Part shown: positions 1 through 14,200 of the stretch, piece after piece
How positions within the stretch are numbered: position 1 is the first letter of the stretch
Layout: the number at the start of each line of letters is the position of its first letter
Assembly: GCA_026545765.1 (NCBI GenBank)
Contig: JAIFAC010000254.1
Span: 62,001 to 126,000 of the forward strand
Source of the DNA: Plantago major
Lineage: Eukaryota > Streptophyta > Magnoliopsida > Lamiales > Plantaginaceae
Direction: 5' to 3'
DNA: 64,000 bases
Made by a program: the position numbers and the translations under genes
The notes under the pieces: model-generated
Seen by the model: only the letters and a program-made list of their open reading frames with translations
Database searches by the model: none
Told to the model about the DNA's origin: nothing

Positions 1-2380
1 TCACAATCGAAGAACGCTATTTCAGAGTTAAACAAAACACATAAGGAGTGGGATAAACAACACAATAAATGAGTGGATAATTACAAACGGAGAAGTCAAT
101 TTGAGATTTAAACAACACACAGGAGGAGTAATAAAATAATGAACGAAGAACTCTACGTGAGAGTAAAACAAAACACAAAAGGGGTGGGATAAACAACAAA
201 TGAACAACTCCACTTGAGAGATAAACAACACAATAAAGGAGTGGGATAATGTCAAACGAAGTAGTCTATTAGAGATTTAAACAATACACTGAAGGAGTAT
301 GAGTATCACAAACGAAGAACACTACTTGAGAGTTAAACAACACTCAAAAGGAGTGGGATAAACCACAAACAAACAACTCCACTTGAGAGATAAACAACAC
401 AATATAAGAGTTGGATAATGTCAAACGAAGAAGTCTATTAGAGATTTAAACAATACAGAGAAGGAGTATGAGTATCACAAACGAAGAACCCTACTTGAGA
501 GTTCAACAACACTCAAAAGGAGTGGGATAATGTCAAACGAAGAAGTCTATTAAATATTTAAACAATAGATCAAGGAGTAAGAGTATCACAATCGAAGAAC
601 ACTACTTGAGAGTTAAACAACACACCTAAGGAGTGGGATAAACAACACAATAAACTAGTGGGACTATTACAAACGGAGAAGTTAATTTGAGATTTAAACA
701 ACGCACAGGAGGAGTAATAAAATAATGAACGAAGAACTCTACGTGAGAGTAAAACAAAACACAAAAGGGGTGGGATAAACAACAAATGAACAACTCCACT
801 TGAGAGATAAACAACACAATAAAGGAGTGGGATAATGTCAAACGAAGTAGTCTATTAGATTTAAACAATACATCAAGGAGTATGAGTATCACAACGAAGA
901 ACACTACTTGAGAGTTAAACAACACTCAAAAGGAGTGGGATAAACCACAAACAAACAACTCCACTTGAGAGATAAACAACACAATATAAGAGTTGGATAA
1001 TGTCAAACGAAGAAGTCTATTAGAGATTTAAACAATACAGAGAAGGAGTATGAGTATCACAAACGAAGAACCCTACCTGAGAGTTAAACAACACTCAAAA
1101 GGAGTGGGATAATGTCAAACCAAGAAGTCTATTAGATATTTAAACAATACACTGAACGAGTAAGAGTATCACAATCGAAGAACGCTATTTCAGAGTTAAA
1201 CAAAACACATAAGGAGTGGGATAAACAACACAATAAATGAGTGGATAATTACAAACGGAGAAGTCAATTTGAGATTTAAACAACACACAGGAGGAGTAAT
1301 AAAATAATGAACGAAGAACTCTACGTGAGAGTAAAACAAAACACAAAAGGGGTGGGATAAACAACAAATGAACAACTCCACTTGAGAGATAAACAACACA
1401 ATAAAGGAGTGGGATAATGTCAAACGAAGTAGTCTATTAGAGATTTAAACAATACACTGAAGGAGTATGAGTATCACAAACGAAGAACACTACTTGAGAG
1501 TTAAACAACACTCAAAAGGAGTGGGATAAACCACAAACAAACAACTCCACTTGAGAGATAAACAACACAATATAAGAGTTGGATAATGTCAAACGAAGAA
1601 GTCTATTAGAGATTTAAACAATACAGAGAAGGAGTATGAGTATCACAAACGAAGAACCCTACTTGAGAGTTCAACAACACTCAAAAGTGGGATAATGTCA
1701 AACGAAGAAGTCTATTAAATATTTAAACAATAGACTGAAGGAGTAAGAGTATCACAATCGAAGAACACTACTTGAGAGTTAAACAACACACCTAAGGAGT
1801 GGGATAAACAACACAATAAACTAGTGGGACTATTACAAACGGAGAAGTTAATTTGAGATTTAAACAACGCACAGGAGGAGTAATAAAATAATGAACGAAG
1901 AACTCTACGTGAGAGTAAAACAAAACACAAAAGGGGTGGGATAAACAACAAATGAACAACTCCACTTGAGAGATAAACAACACAATAAAGGAGGGATAAT
2001 GTCAAGCAAGTAGTCTATTAGAGATTTAAACAATACACTGAAGGAGTATGAGTATCACAAACGAAGAACACTACTTGAGAGTTAAACAACACTCAAAAGG
2101 AGTGGGATAAACCACAAACAAACAACTCCACTTGAGAGATAAACAACACAATATAAGAGTTGGATAATGTCAAACGAAGAAGTTTATTAGAGATTTAAAC
2201 AATACAGAGAAGGAGTATGAGTATCACAAACGAAGAACCCTACTTGAGAGTTAAACAACACTCAAAAGGAGTGGGATAATGTCAAACGAAGAAGTCTATT
2301 AGATATTTAAACAATACACTGAACGAGTAAGAGTATCACAATCGAAGAACACTATTTCAGAGTCAAACAAAACACATAAG
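1..2380. repeat. A-type HOR block: ~584-bp copies in a 1,168-bp dimer
   Basis: Stub spacings are 585, 583, 583 and 584 bp. Bases 1 to about 1,070 recur at an offset of 1,168 (1,169 to about 2,235) and share private variants: the CAATAAATGAGTGGATAA stub/X junction in the odd copies and TAAACTAGTGGGAC in the even copies. The two alternating HOR versions therefore moved together as a dimer. Small differences between the two copies include a four-base loss near 1,684 and one noisy subunit near 1,990-2,012. Confidence 0.8.
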
Positions 2381-5300
2381 GAGTGGGATAAACGACACAA
2401 TAAACGAGTGGGATAATTACAAACGGAGAAGTCAATTTGAGATTTAAACAACACACAGGAGGAGTAATAAAATAACCAACGAAGAAGTCTACGTGAGACT
2501 AAAACAAAACACAAAAGGGGTGGGATAAACAACAAACAAACAACTCCACTTGAGAGATAAACAACACAATATAAGAGTGGGATAATGTAAAACGAAGAAG
2601 TCTATTAGAGATTTAAACAATACATAGAAGGAGTATGAGTATCACAAACGAAGAACCCTACTTGAGATTTAAACAACACTCAAAAGGAGTGGGATAATGT
2701 CAAACGAAGAAGTCTATTAAATATTTAAACAATACACTGAAGGAGTAAGAGTATCACAATCGAAGAACACTACTTGAGAGTTAAACAACACACCTAAGGA
2801 GTGGGATAAACAACACAATAAACGAGTGGGAGTATTACAAACGGAGAAGTTAATTTGAGATTTAAACAACGCACAGGAGGAGTAATAAAATAATGAACGA
2901 AGAAATCTACGTGAGAGTAAAACAAAACACAAAAGGGGTGGGATAAACAACAAATGAACAACTCCACTTGAGAGATAAACAACACAATAAAGGAGTGGGT
3001 TAATGTCAAACGAAGTAGTCTATTAGAGATTTAAACAATACACTGAAGGAGTATGAGTATCACAAACGAAGAACACTACTTGAGAGTTAAACAACACTCA
3101 AAAGGAGTGGGATAAACCACAAACAAACAACTCCACTTGAGAGATAAACAACACAATATAAGAGTTGGATAATGTCAAACGAAGAAGTCTATTAGAGATT
3201 TAAACAATACAGAGAAGGAGTATGAGTATCACAAACGAAGAACCCTACTTGAGAGTTAAACAACACTCAAAAGGAGTGGGATAATGTCAAACGAAGAAGT
3301 CTATTAGATATTTAAACAATACACTGAACGAGTAAGAGTATCACAATCGAAGAACACTATTTCAGAGTTAAACAAAACACATAAGGAGTGGGATAAACGA
3401 CACAATAAACGAGTGGGATAATTACAAACGGAGAAGTCAATTTGAGATTTAAACAACACACAGGAGGAGTAATAAAATAACCAACGAAGAAGTCTACGTG
3501 AGAGTAAAACAAAACACAAAAGCGGTGGGATAAACAACAAACGAACAACTCCACTTGAGAGATAAACAACACAATAAAGGAGTGGGATAATGTCAAACGA
3601 CGAAGTCTATTAGAGATTTAAACAATACACTGAAGGAGTATGAGTATCACAAACGAAGAACACTACTTGAGAGTTAAACAACACTCAAAAGGAGTGGGAC
3701 AAAAAACAAACAAACAACTCCACTTGAGAGATAAACAACACAATATAAGAGTGGGATAATGTCAAACGAAGAAGTCTATTAGAGATTTAAACAATACATA
3801 GAAGGAGTATGAGTATCACAAACGAAGAACCCTACTTGAGAGTTCAACAACACTCAAAAGGAGTGGGATAATGTCAAACGAAGAAGTCTATTAAATATTT
3901 AAACAATACACTGAAGGAGTAAGAGTATCACAATCGAAGAACACTACTTGAGAGTTAAACAACACACCTAAGGAGTGGGATAAACAACACAATAAACTAG
4001 TGGGATTATTACAAACGGAGAAGTTAATTTGAGATTTAAACAACGCAGAGGAGGAGTAATAAAATAATGAACGAAGAACTCTACGTGAGAGTAAAACAAA
4101 ACACAAAAGGGGTGGGATAAACAACAAATGAACAACTCCACTTGAGAGATAAACAACACAATAAAGGAGTGGGATAATGTCAAACGAAGTAGTCTATTAG
4201 AGATTTAAACAATACACTGAAGAAGTATGAGTATCACAAACGAAGAACACTACTTGAGAGTTAAACAACACTCAAAAGGAGTGGGATAAACCACAAACAA
4301 ACAACTCCACTTGAGAGATAAACAACACAATATAAGAGTTGGATAATGTCAAACGAAGAAGTCTATTAGAGATTTAAACAATACAGAGAAGGAGTATGAG
4401 TATCACAAACGAAGAACCCTACTTGAGAGTTAAACAACACTCAAAAGGAGTGGGATAATGTCAAACGAAGAAGTCTATTAGATATTTAAACAATACACTG
4501 AACGAGTAAGAGTATCACAATCGAAGAACACTATTTCAGAGTTAAACAAAACACATAAGGAGTGGGATAAACGACACAATAAACGAGTGGGATTATTACA
4601 AACGGAGAAGTTAATTTGAGATTTAAACAACGCACAGGAGGAGTAATAAAATAATGAACGAAGAACTCTACGTGAGAGAAAAACAAAACACAAAAGGGGT
4701 GGGATAAACAACAAATGAACAACTCCACTTGAGAGATAAACAACACAATAAAGGAGTGGGTTAATGTCAAACGAAGTAGTCTATTAGAGATTTAAACAAT
4801 ACACTGAAGGAGTATGAGTATCACAAACGAAGAACACTACTTGAGAGTTAAACAACACTCAAAAGGAGTGGGATAAACCACAAACAAACAACTCCACTTG
4901 AGAGATAAACAACACAATATAAGAGTTGGATAATGTCAAACGAAGAAGTCTATTAGAGATTTAAACAATACAGAGAAGGAGTATGAGTATCACAAGCGAA
5001 GAACCTACGAGAGTTAAACAACACTCAAAGGTGGGATAATGTCAAACCAAGAAGTCTATTAGATATTTAAACAATACACTGAACGAGTAAGAGTATCACA
5101 ATCGAAGAACGCTATTTCAGAGTTAAACAAAACACATAAGGAGTGGGATAAACGACACAATAAACGAGTGGGATAATTACAAACGGAGAAGTCAATTTGA
5201 GATTTAAACAACACACAGGAGGAGTAATAAAATAACCAACGAAGAACTCTACGTGAGAGTAAAAGAAAACACAAAAGGGGTGGGATAAACAACAAATGAA

Positions 5301-5553
5301 CAACTCCACTTGAGAGATAAACAACACAATAAAGGAGTGGGATAATGTCAAACGACGAAGTCTATTAGAGATTTAAACAATACACTGAAGGACTATGAGT
5401 ATCACAAACGAAGAACACTACTTGAGAGTTAAACAACACTCAACATGAGTGGGATAATGTCAAACGAAGAAGTCTATTAGATATTTAAGCACTGAAGGAG
5501 TATGAGTATCACAATCGAAGAACACTACTTGAGAGTGAAACAACACACATAAG
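2381..5553. repeat. A-type HOR block: 418, 587, 587, 587, 581 and 413-bp copies
   Basis: The 418-bp copy (2,381-2,798) lacks three consecutive subunits, 169 bp, compared with its 587-bp neighbours. The missing run lies between a Z subunit and the P-position subunit, and the surviving subunit is a Z/P chimera. Three regular 587-bp copies follow. The 413-bp copy (5,141-5,553) has seven subunits plus the stub and an eight-base deletion that turns the usual AAACAATACACTGAAG end into AAGCACTGAAG. A small noisy patch lies at 4,994-5,036. Confidence 0.8.
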
Positions 5554-8500
5554 GTGTGGGATAAACAACACAATAAATGAGTGGATAATTACAAACGGAG
5601 AAGTCAATTTGAGATTTAAACAACACACAGGAGGAGTAATAAAATAATGAACGAAGAACTCTACGTGAGAGTAAAACAAAACACAAAAGGGGTGGGATAA
5701 ACAACAAATGAACAACTCCACTTGAGAGATAAACAACACAATAAAGGAGTGGGATAATGTCAAACGAAGTAGTCTATTAGAGATTTAAACAATACCTTTG
5801 AAGGAGTATGAGTATCACAAACGAAGAACACTACTTGAGAGTTAAACAACACTCAAAAGGAGTGGGATAAACCACAAACAAACAACTCCACTTGAGAGAT
5901 AAACAACACAATATAAGAGTTGGATAATGTCAAACGAAGAAGTCTATTAGAGATTTAAACAATACACTGAAGGAGTATGAGTATCACAAACGAAGAACAC
6001 TACTTGAGAGTTAAACAACACTCAAAAGGCGTGGGATAATGTCAAACAATGAAGTCTATTAGATATTTAAACAATACACTGAAGGAGTATGAGTATCACA
6101 AACGAAGAACACTACTTGAGAGTTAAGCAACACACCTAACGAGTGGGATAAACAACACAATAAACGAGTGGGATAATTACAAACGAAGAAGTTAATTTGA
6201 GATTTAAACAACACACAGGAGGAGTAATAAAATAACGAACGAAGAACTCTACGTGAGAGTAAAACAAAACACAAAAGGGGTGGGATAAACAAGAAATGAA
6301 CAACTCCACTTGAGAGATAAACAACACAATAAAGGAGTGGGATAATGTCAAACGAAGAAGTCTATCAGAGATTTAAACAATACACTGAAGGAGTATGAGT
6401 ATCACAAACGAAGAACACTACTTGAGAGTTAAACAACACTCAAAAGGAGTGGGATAAACCACAAACAAAAAACTCCACTTGAGAGATAAACAACACAATA
6501 TAAGAGTTGGATAATGTCAAACGAAGAAGTCTATTAGAGATTTAAACAATACAGAGAAGGAGTATGAGTATCACAAACGAAGAACCCTACTTGAGAGTTA
6601 AACAACACTCAAAAGGAGTGGGATAATGTCAAACGAAGAAGTCTATTAGATATTTAAACAATACACTGAACGAGTAAGAGTATCACAATCGAAGAACACT
6701 ATTTCAGAGTTAAACAAAACACATAAGGAGTGGGATAAACGACACAATAAACGAGTGGGATAATTACAAACGGAGAAGTCAATTTGAGATTTAAACAACA
6801 CACAGGAGGAGTAATAAAATAACCAACGAAGAAGTCTACGTGAGAGTAAAACAAAACACAAAAGGTGTGGGATAAACAACAAACAAACAACTCCACTTGA
6901 GAGATAAACAACACAATATAAGAGTGGGATAATGTAAAACGAAGAAGTCTATTAGAGATTTAAACAATACATAGAAGGAGTATGAGTATCACAAACGAAG
7001 AACCCTACTTGAGATTTAAACAACACTCAAAAGGAGTGGGATAATGTCAAACGAAGAAGTCTATTAAATATTTAAACAATACACTGAAGGAGTAAGAGTA
7101 TCACAATCGAAGAACACTACTTGAGAGTTAAACAACACACCTAAGGAGTGGGATAAACAACACAATAAACGAGTGGGAGTATTACAAACGGAGAAGTTAA
7201 TTTGAGATTTAAACAACGCACAGGAGGAGTAATAAAATAATGAACGAAGAAATCTACGTGAGAGTAAAACAAAACACAAAAGGGGTGGGATAAACAACAA
7301 ATGAACAACTCCACTTGAGAGATAAACAACACAATAAAGGAGTGGGATAATGTCAAACGAAGTAGTCTATTAGAGATTTAAACAATACACTGAAGGAGTA
7401 TGAGTATCACAAACGAAGAACACTACTTGAGAGTTAAACAACACTCAAAAGGAGTGGGATAAACCACAAACAAACAACTCCACTTGAGAGATAAACAACA
7501 CAATATAAGAGTTGGATAATGTCAAACGAAGAAGTCTATTAGAGATTTAAACAATACAGAGAAGGAGTATGAGTATCACAAACGAAGAACCCTACCTGAG
7601 AGTTAAACAACACTCAAAAGGAGTGGGATAATGTCAAACCAAGAAGTCTATTAGATATTTAAACAATACACTGAACGAGTAAGAGTATCACAATCGAAGA
7701 ACGCTATTTCAGAGTTAAACAAAACACATAAGGAGTGGGATAAACAACACAATAAATGAGTGGATAATTACAAACGGAGAAGTCAATTTGAGATTTAAAC
7801 AACACACAGGAGGAGTAATAAAATAATGAACGAAGAACTCTACGTGAGAGTAAAAAAAAACAAAAAAGGGTTGGGATAAAAAACAAATTAACAACTCCAC
7901 TTGAGAGATAAACAACACAATAAAGGAGTTGGATAATGTCAAACGACGTAGTCTATTAGAGATTTAAACAATACCTTTGAAGGAGTATGAGTATCACAAA
8001 CGAAGAACACTACTTGAGAGTTAAACAACACTCAAAAGTGGGATAAACCACAAAACAACTCCACTTGAGAGATAAACAACACAATATAAGAGTTGGATAA
8101 TGTCAAACGAAGAAGTCTATTAGAGATTTAAACAATACAGAGAAGGAGTATGAGTATCACAAACGAAGAACCCTACTTGAGAGTTCAACAACACTCAAAA
8201 GGAGTGGGATAATGTCAAACGAAGAAGTCTATTAGAGATTTAAACAATAGACGAAGGAGTAAGAGTATCAATCGAAGAACACTACTTGAGAGTTAAACAA
8301 CACACCTAAGGTGGGATAAACAACACAATAAACTAGTGGGACTATTACAAGCGGAGAAGTTAATTTGAGATTTAAACAGCATACGGGAGGAGTAATAAAA
8401 TAATGAGCGAAGAACTCGTGAGAGTAAAACAAAACAAAAGGGGTGGGATAAACAACAAATGAACAACTCCACTTGAGAGATAAACAACACAATAAAGGAG

Positions 8501-9301
8501 TGGGATAATGTCAAGCGAAGTAGTCTATTAGATTTAAACAATACCTTTGAAGTATGAGTATCACAAGCGAAGAACACTACTTGAGAGTTAAACAACACTC
8601 AAAGGAGTGGGATAAACCACAAACAAACAACTCCACTTGAGAGATAAACAACACAATATAAGAGTTGGATAATGTCAAACGAAGAAGTCTATTAGAGATT
8701 TAAACAATACAGAGAAGGAGTATGAGTATCACAAACGAAGAACCCTACTTGAGAGTTAAACAACACTCAAAAGGAGGGATAATGTCAAACGAAGAAGTCT
8801 ATTAGATATTTAAACAATACACTGAACGAGTAAGAGTATCACAATCGAAGAACACTATTTCAGAGTCAAACAAAACACATAAGGAGTGGGATAAACGACA
8901 CAATAAACGAGTGGGATAATTACAAACGGAGAAGTCAATTTGAGATTTAAACAACACACAGGAGGAGTAATAAAATAACCAACGAAGAAGTCTACGTGAG
9001 ACTAAAACAAAACACAAAAGGGGTGGGATAAACAACAAACAAACAACTCCACTTGAGAGATAAACAACACAATATAAGAGTGGGATAATGTAAAACGAAG
9101 AAGTCTATTAGAGATTTAAACAATACATAGAAGGAGTATGAGTATCACAAACGAAGAACCCTACTTGAGATTTAAACAACACTCAAAAGGAGTGGGATAA
9201 TGTCAAACGAAGAAGTCTATTAAATATTTGAACAATACACTGAAGGAGTAAGAGTATCACAATCGAAGAACACTACTTGAGAGTTAAACAACACACCTAA
9301 G
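5554..9301. repeat. A-type HOR block containing a copy of 1,061-2,953
   Basis: Stub spacings are 587, 587, 418, 587, 577, 574 and 418 bp. About 7,564-9,456 repeats about 1,061-2,953 at an offset of 6,503-6,519, including the private CTACCTGAGAG and AAACCAAGAAG variants at its left edge and the 418-bp copy near its right edge. About 6,646-7,560 also matches about 2,299-3,210 at an offset of 4,347. A noisy patch at 8,262-8,610 and a base-change cluster at 7,855-7,947 lie inside the duplicate. Confidence 0.75.
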
Positions 9302-11231
9302 GAGTGGGATAAACAACACAATAAACGAGTGGGATTATTACAAACGGAGAAGTTAATTTTAGATTTAAACAACACACAGGAGGAGTAATAAAATAATGAA
9401 CGAAGAACTCTACGTGAGAGTAAAACAAAACACAAAAGGGGTGGGATAAACAACAAACGAACAACTCCACTTGAGAGATAAACAACACAATAAAGGAGTG
9501 GGATAATGTCAAACGACGAAGTCTATTAGAGATTTAAACAATACACTGAAGGAGTATGAGTATCACAAACGAAGAACACTACTTGAGAGTTAAACTACAC
9601 TCAAAAGGAGTGGGACAAAAAACAAACAAACAACTCCACTTGAGAGATAAACAACACAATATAAGAGTGGGATAATGTCAAACGAAGAAGTCTATTAGAG
9701 ATTTAAACAATACAGAGAAGGAGTATGAGTATCACAAACGAAGAACACTACTTGAGAGTTAAACAACACTCAAAAGGAGTGGGATAAACCACAAACAAAC
9801 AACTCCACTTGAGAGATAAACAACACAATATAAGAGTTGGATAATGTCAAACGAAGAAGTCTATTAGAGATTTAAACAATACAGAGATGGAGTATGAGTA
9901 TCACAAACGAAGAACCCTACTTGAGATTTAAACAACACTCAAAAGGAGTGGGATAATGTCAAACGAAGAAGTCTATTAGATATTTAAACAATACACTGAA
10001 CGAGTAAGAGTATCACAATCGAAGAACACTATTTCAGAGTTAAACAAAACACATATGGAGTGGGATAAACGACACAATAAACGAGTGGGATAATTACAAA
10101 CGGAGAAGTCAATTTGAGATTTAAACAACACACAGGAGGAGTAATAAAATAATGAACGAAGAACTCTACGTGAGAGTAAAACAAAACACAAAAGGGGTGG
10201 GATAAACAACAAACGAACAACTCCACTTGAGAGATAAACAACACAATAAAGGAGTGGGATAATGTCAAACGACGAAGTCTATTAGAGATTTAAACAATAC
10301 ACTGAAGGAGTATGAGTATCACAAACGAAGAACACTACTTGAGAGTTAAACAACACTCAAAAGGAGTGGGACAAAAAACAAACAAACAACTCCACTTGAG
10401 AGATAAACAACACAATATAAGAGTGGGATAATGTCAAACGAAGAAGTCTATTAGAGATTTAAACAATACAGAGAAGGAGTATGAGTATCACAAACGAAGA
10501 ACCCTACATGAGAGTTCAACAACACTCAAAAGGAGTGGGATAATGTCAAACGAAGAAGTCTATTAAATATTTAAACAATACACTGAAGGAGTAAGAGTAT
10601 CACAATCGAAGAACACTACTTGAGAGTTAAACAACACACCTAAGGAGTGGGATAAACAACACAATAAACTAGTGGGATTATTACAAACGGAGAAGTTAAT
10701 TTGAGATTTAAACAACGCACAGGAGGAGTAATAAAATAATGAACGAAGAACTCTACGTGAGAGAAAAACAAAACACAAAAGGGGTGGGATAAACAACAAA
10801 TGAACAACTCCACTTGAGAGATAAACAACACAATAAAGGAGTGGGATAATGTCAAACGAAGTAGTCTATTAGAGATTTAAACAATACACTGAAGGAGTAT
10901 GAGTATCACAAACGAAGAACACTACTTGAGAGTTAAACAACACTCAAAAGGAGTGGGATAAACCACAAACAAACAACTCCACTTGAGAGATAAACAACAC
11001 AATATAAGAGTTGGATAATGTCAAACGAAGAAGTCTATTAGAGATTTAAACAATACAGAGAAGGAGTATGAGTATCACAAACGAAGAACCCTACATGAGA
11101 GTTAAACAACACTCAAAAGGATTGGGATAATGTCAAACCAAGAAGTCTATTAGATATTTAAACAATACACTGAACGAGTAAGAGTATCACAATCGAAGAA
11201 CGCTATTTCAGAGTTAAACAAAACACATAAG
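9302..11231. repeat. A-type HOR block with an expanded 756-bp copy
   Basis: The copy starting at the 9,302 stub is 756 bp before the next stub at 10,058. That is 169 bp, three subunits, longer than 587: the exact reciprocal of the 418-bp copies. Two regular 587-bp copies follow. The pair of lengths is what a single unequal exchange between misaligned HORs would give. Confidence 0.8.
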
Positions 11232-14200
11232 GAGTGGGATAAACGACACAATAAACGAGTGGGATAATTACAAACGGAGAAGTCAATTTGAGATTTAAAC
11301 AACACACAGGAGGAGTAATAAAATAACCAACGAAGAACTCTACGTGAGAGTAAAACAAAACACAAAAGGGGTGGGATAAACAACAAACGAACAACTCCAC
11401 TTGAGAGATAAACAACACAATAAAGGAGTGGGATAATGTCAAACGACGAAGTCTATTAGAGATTTAAACAATACACCGAAGGACTATGAGTATCACAAAC
11501 GAAGAACACTACTTGAGAGTTAAACAACACTCAACAGGAGTGGGATAATGTCAAACGAAGAAGTCTATTAGATATTTAAGCACTGAAGGAGTATGAGTAT
11601 CACAATCGAAGAACACTACTTGAGAGTGAAACAACACACATAAGGTGTGGGATAAACAACACAATAAATGAGTGGATAATTACAAACGGAGAAGTCAATT
11701 TGAGATTTAAACAACACACAGGAGGAGTAATAAAATAACGAACGAAGAACTCTACTTGAGAGTAAAACAAAACACAAAGTGAGTGGGCTAAACAACAAAC
11801 GAACAACTCCACTTGAGAGATAAACAACACAACAAATGAGTGGGATAATTTCAAACGAAGAAGTCTATTAGAGATTTAAACAATACACTGAAGGAGTATG
11901 AGTATCACAAACGAAGAACACTACTTGAGAGTTAAACAACACTCAAAAGGAGTGGGATAAACCACAAACAAACAACTCCACTTGAGAGATAAACAACACA
12001 ATATAAGTGTGGGATAATGTCAAACGAATAAGTCTATGAGAGATTTAAACAATACAGAGAAGGAGTATGAGTATCACAAACGAAGAACCCTACTTGAGAG
12101 TTAAACAACACTCAAAAGAGTGGGATAATGTCAAACGAAGAAGTCTATTAGATATTTAAACAATACACTGAACGAGTAAGAGTATCACAATCGAAGAACA
12201 CTATTTCAGAGTTAAACAACACACATAAGGAGTGGGATAAACGACACAATAAACGAGTGGGATAATTACAAACGGAGAAGTCAATTTGAGATTTAAACAA
12301 CACACAGAAGGAGTAATAAAATAACGAACGAAGAACTCTACGTGAGAGTAAAACAAAACACAAAAGGGGTGGGATAAACAACAAACGAACAACTCGACTT
12401 GACAGATAAAAACACACTAAAGGAGTGGGATAGTGTCAAACGAAGAAGTATATTCGAGATTTAAACAATACACAGAATGAGTATGACTATCACAAACGAA
12501 GAAAACTACTTGAGAGTTAAACAACACTCAAAAGGAGTGGGATAATGTCAAACGAAGAAGTCTATTAGATATTTAAGCATTGAAGGAGTATGAGTATCAC
12601 AATCGAAGAACACTACTTGAGAGTGAAACAACACACATAAGGTGTGGGATAAACAACACAATAAATGAGTGGATAATTACAAATGGAGAAGTCAATTTGA
12701 GATTTAAACAACACACAGGAGGAGTAATAAAATAACGAACGAAGAACTCTACTTGAGAGTAAAACAAAACACAAAGTGAGTGGGCTAAACAACAAACGAA
12801 CAACTCCACTTGAGAGATAAACAACACAATAAATGAGTGGGATAATTTCAAACGAAGAAGTCTATTAGAGATTTAAACAATACACTGAAGGAGTATGAGT
12901 ATCACAAACGAAGAACACTACTTGAGAGTTAAACAACACTCAAAAGGAGTGGGATAAACCACAAACAAACAACTCCACTAGAGAGATAAACAACACAATA
13001 TAAGAGTGGGATAATGTCAAACGAATAAGTCTATTAGAGATTTAAACAATACAGGAGAGTATGAGTATCACAAGCGAAGAACACTACTTGAGAGTTAAAC
13101 AACACTCAGGAGTGGGATAATGTCAAACGAAGAAGTCTATTAGATATTTAAGCACTGAAGGAGTATGAGTATCACAATCGAAGAACACTACTTGAGAGTG
13201 AAACAACACACATAAGGTGTGGGATAAACAACACAATAAATGAGTGGATAATTACAAATGGAGAAGTCAATTTGAGATTTAAACAACACATAGGAGGAGT
13301 AATAAAATAACGAACGAAGAACTCTACTTGAGAGTAAAACAAAACACAAAGTGAGTGGGCTAAACAACAAACGAACAACTCCACTTGAGAGATAAACAAC
13401 ACAATAAATGAGTGGGATAATTTCAAACGAAGAAGTCTATTAGAGATTTAAACAATACACTGAAGGAGTATGAGTATCACAAACGAAGAACACTACTTGA
13501 GAGTTAAACAACACTCAAAAGGAGTGGGATAAACCACAAACAAACAACTCCACTAGAGAGATAAACAACACAATATAAGAGTGGGATAATGTCAAACGAA
13601 TAAGTCTATTAGAGATTTAAACAATACAGAGAAGGAGTATGAGTATCACAAACGAAGAACCCTACTTGAGAGTTAAACAACACTCAAAAGGAGAGGAATA
13701 ATGTCAAACGAAGAAGTCTATTAGATATTTAAACAATACACTGAACGAGTAAGAGTATCACAATCGAAGAACGCTATTTCAGAGTTAAACAAAACACATA
13801 AGGAGTGGGATAAACGACACAATAAACGAGTGGGATAATTACAAACGGAGAAGTCAATTTGAGATTTAAACAACACACAGGAGGAGTAATAAAATAACCA
13901 ACGAAGAACTCTACGTGAGAGTAAAACAAAACACAAAAGGGGTGGGATAAACAACAAACGAACAACTCCACTTGAGAGATAAACAACACAATAAAGGAGT
14001 GGGATAATGTCAAACGACGAAGTCTATTAGAGATTTAAACAATACACTGAAGGACTATGAGTATCACAAACGAAGAACACTACTTGAGAGTTAAACAACA
14101 CTCAACAGGAGTGGGATAATGTCAAACGAAGAAGTCTATTAGATATTTAAGCACTGAAGGAGTATGAGTATCACAATCGAAGAACACTACTTGAGAGTGA

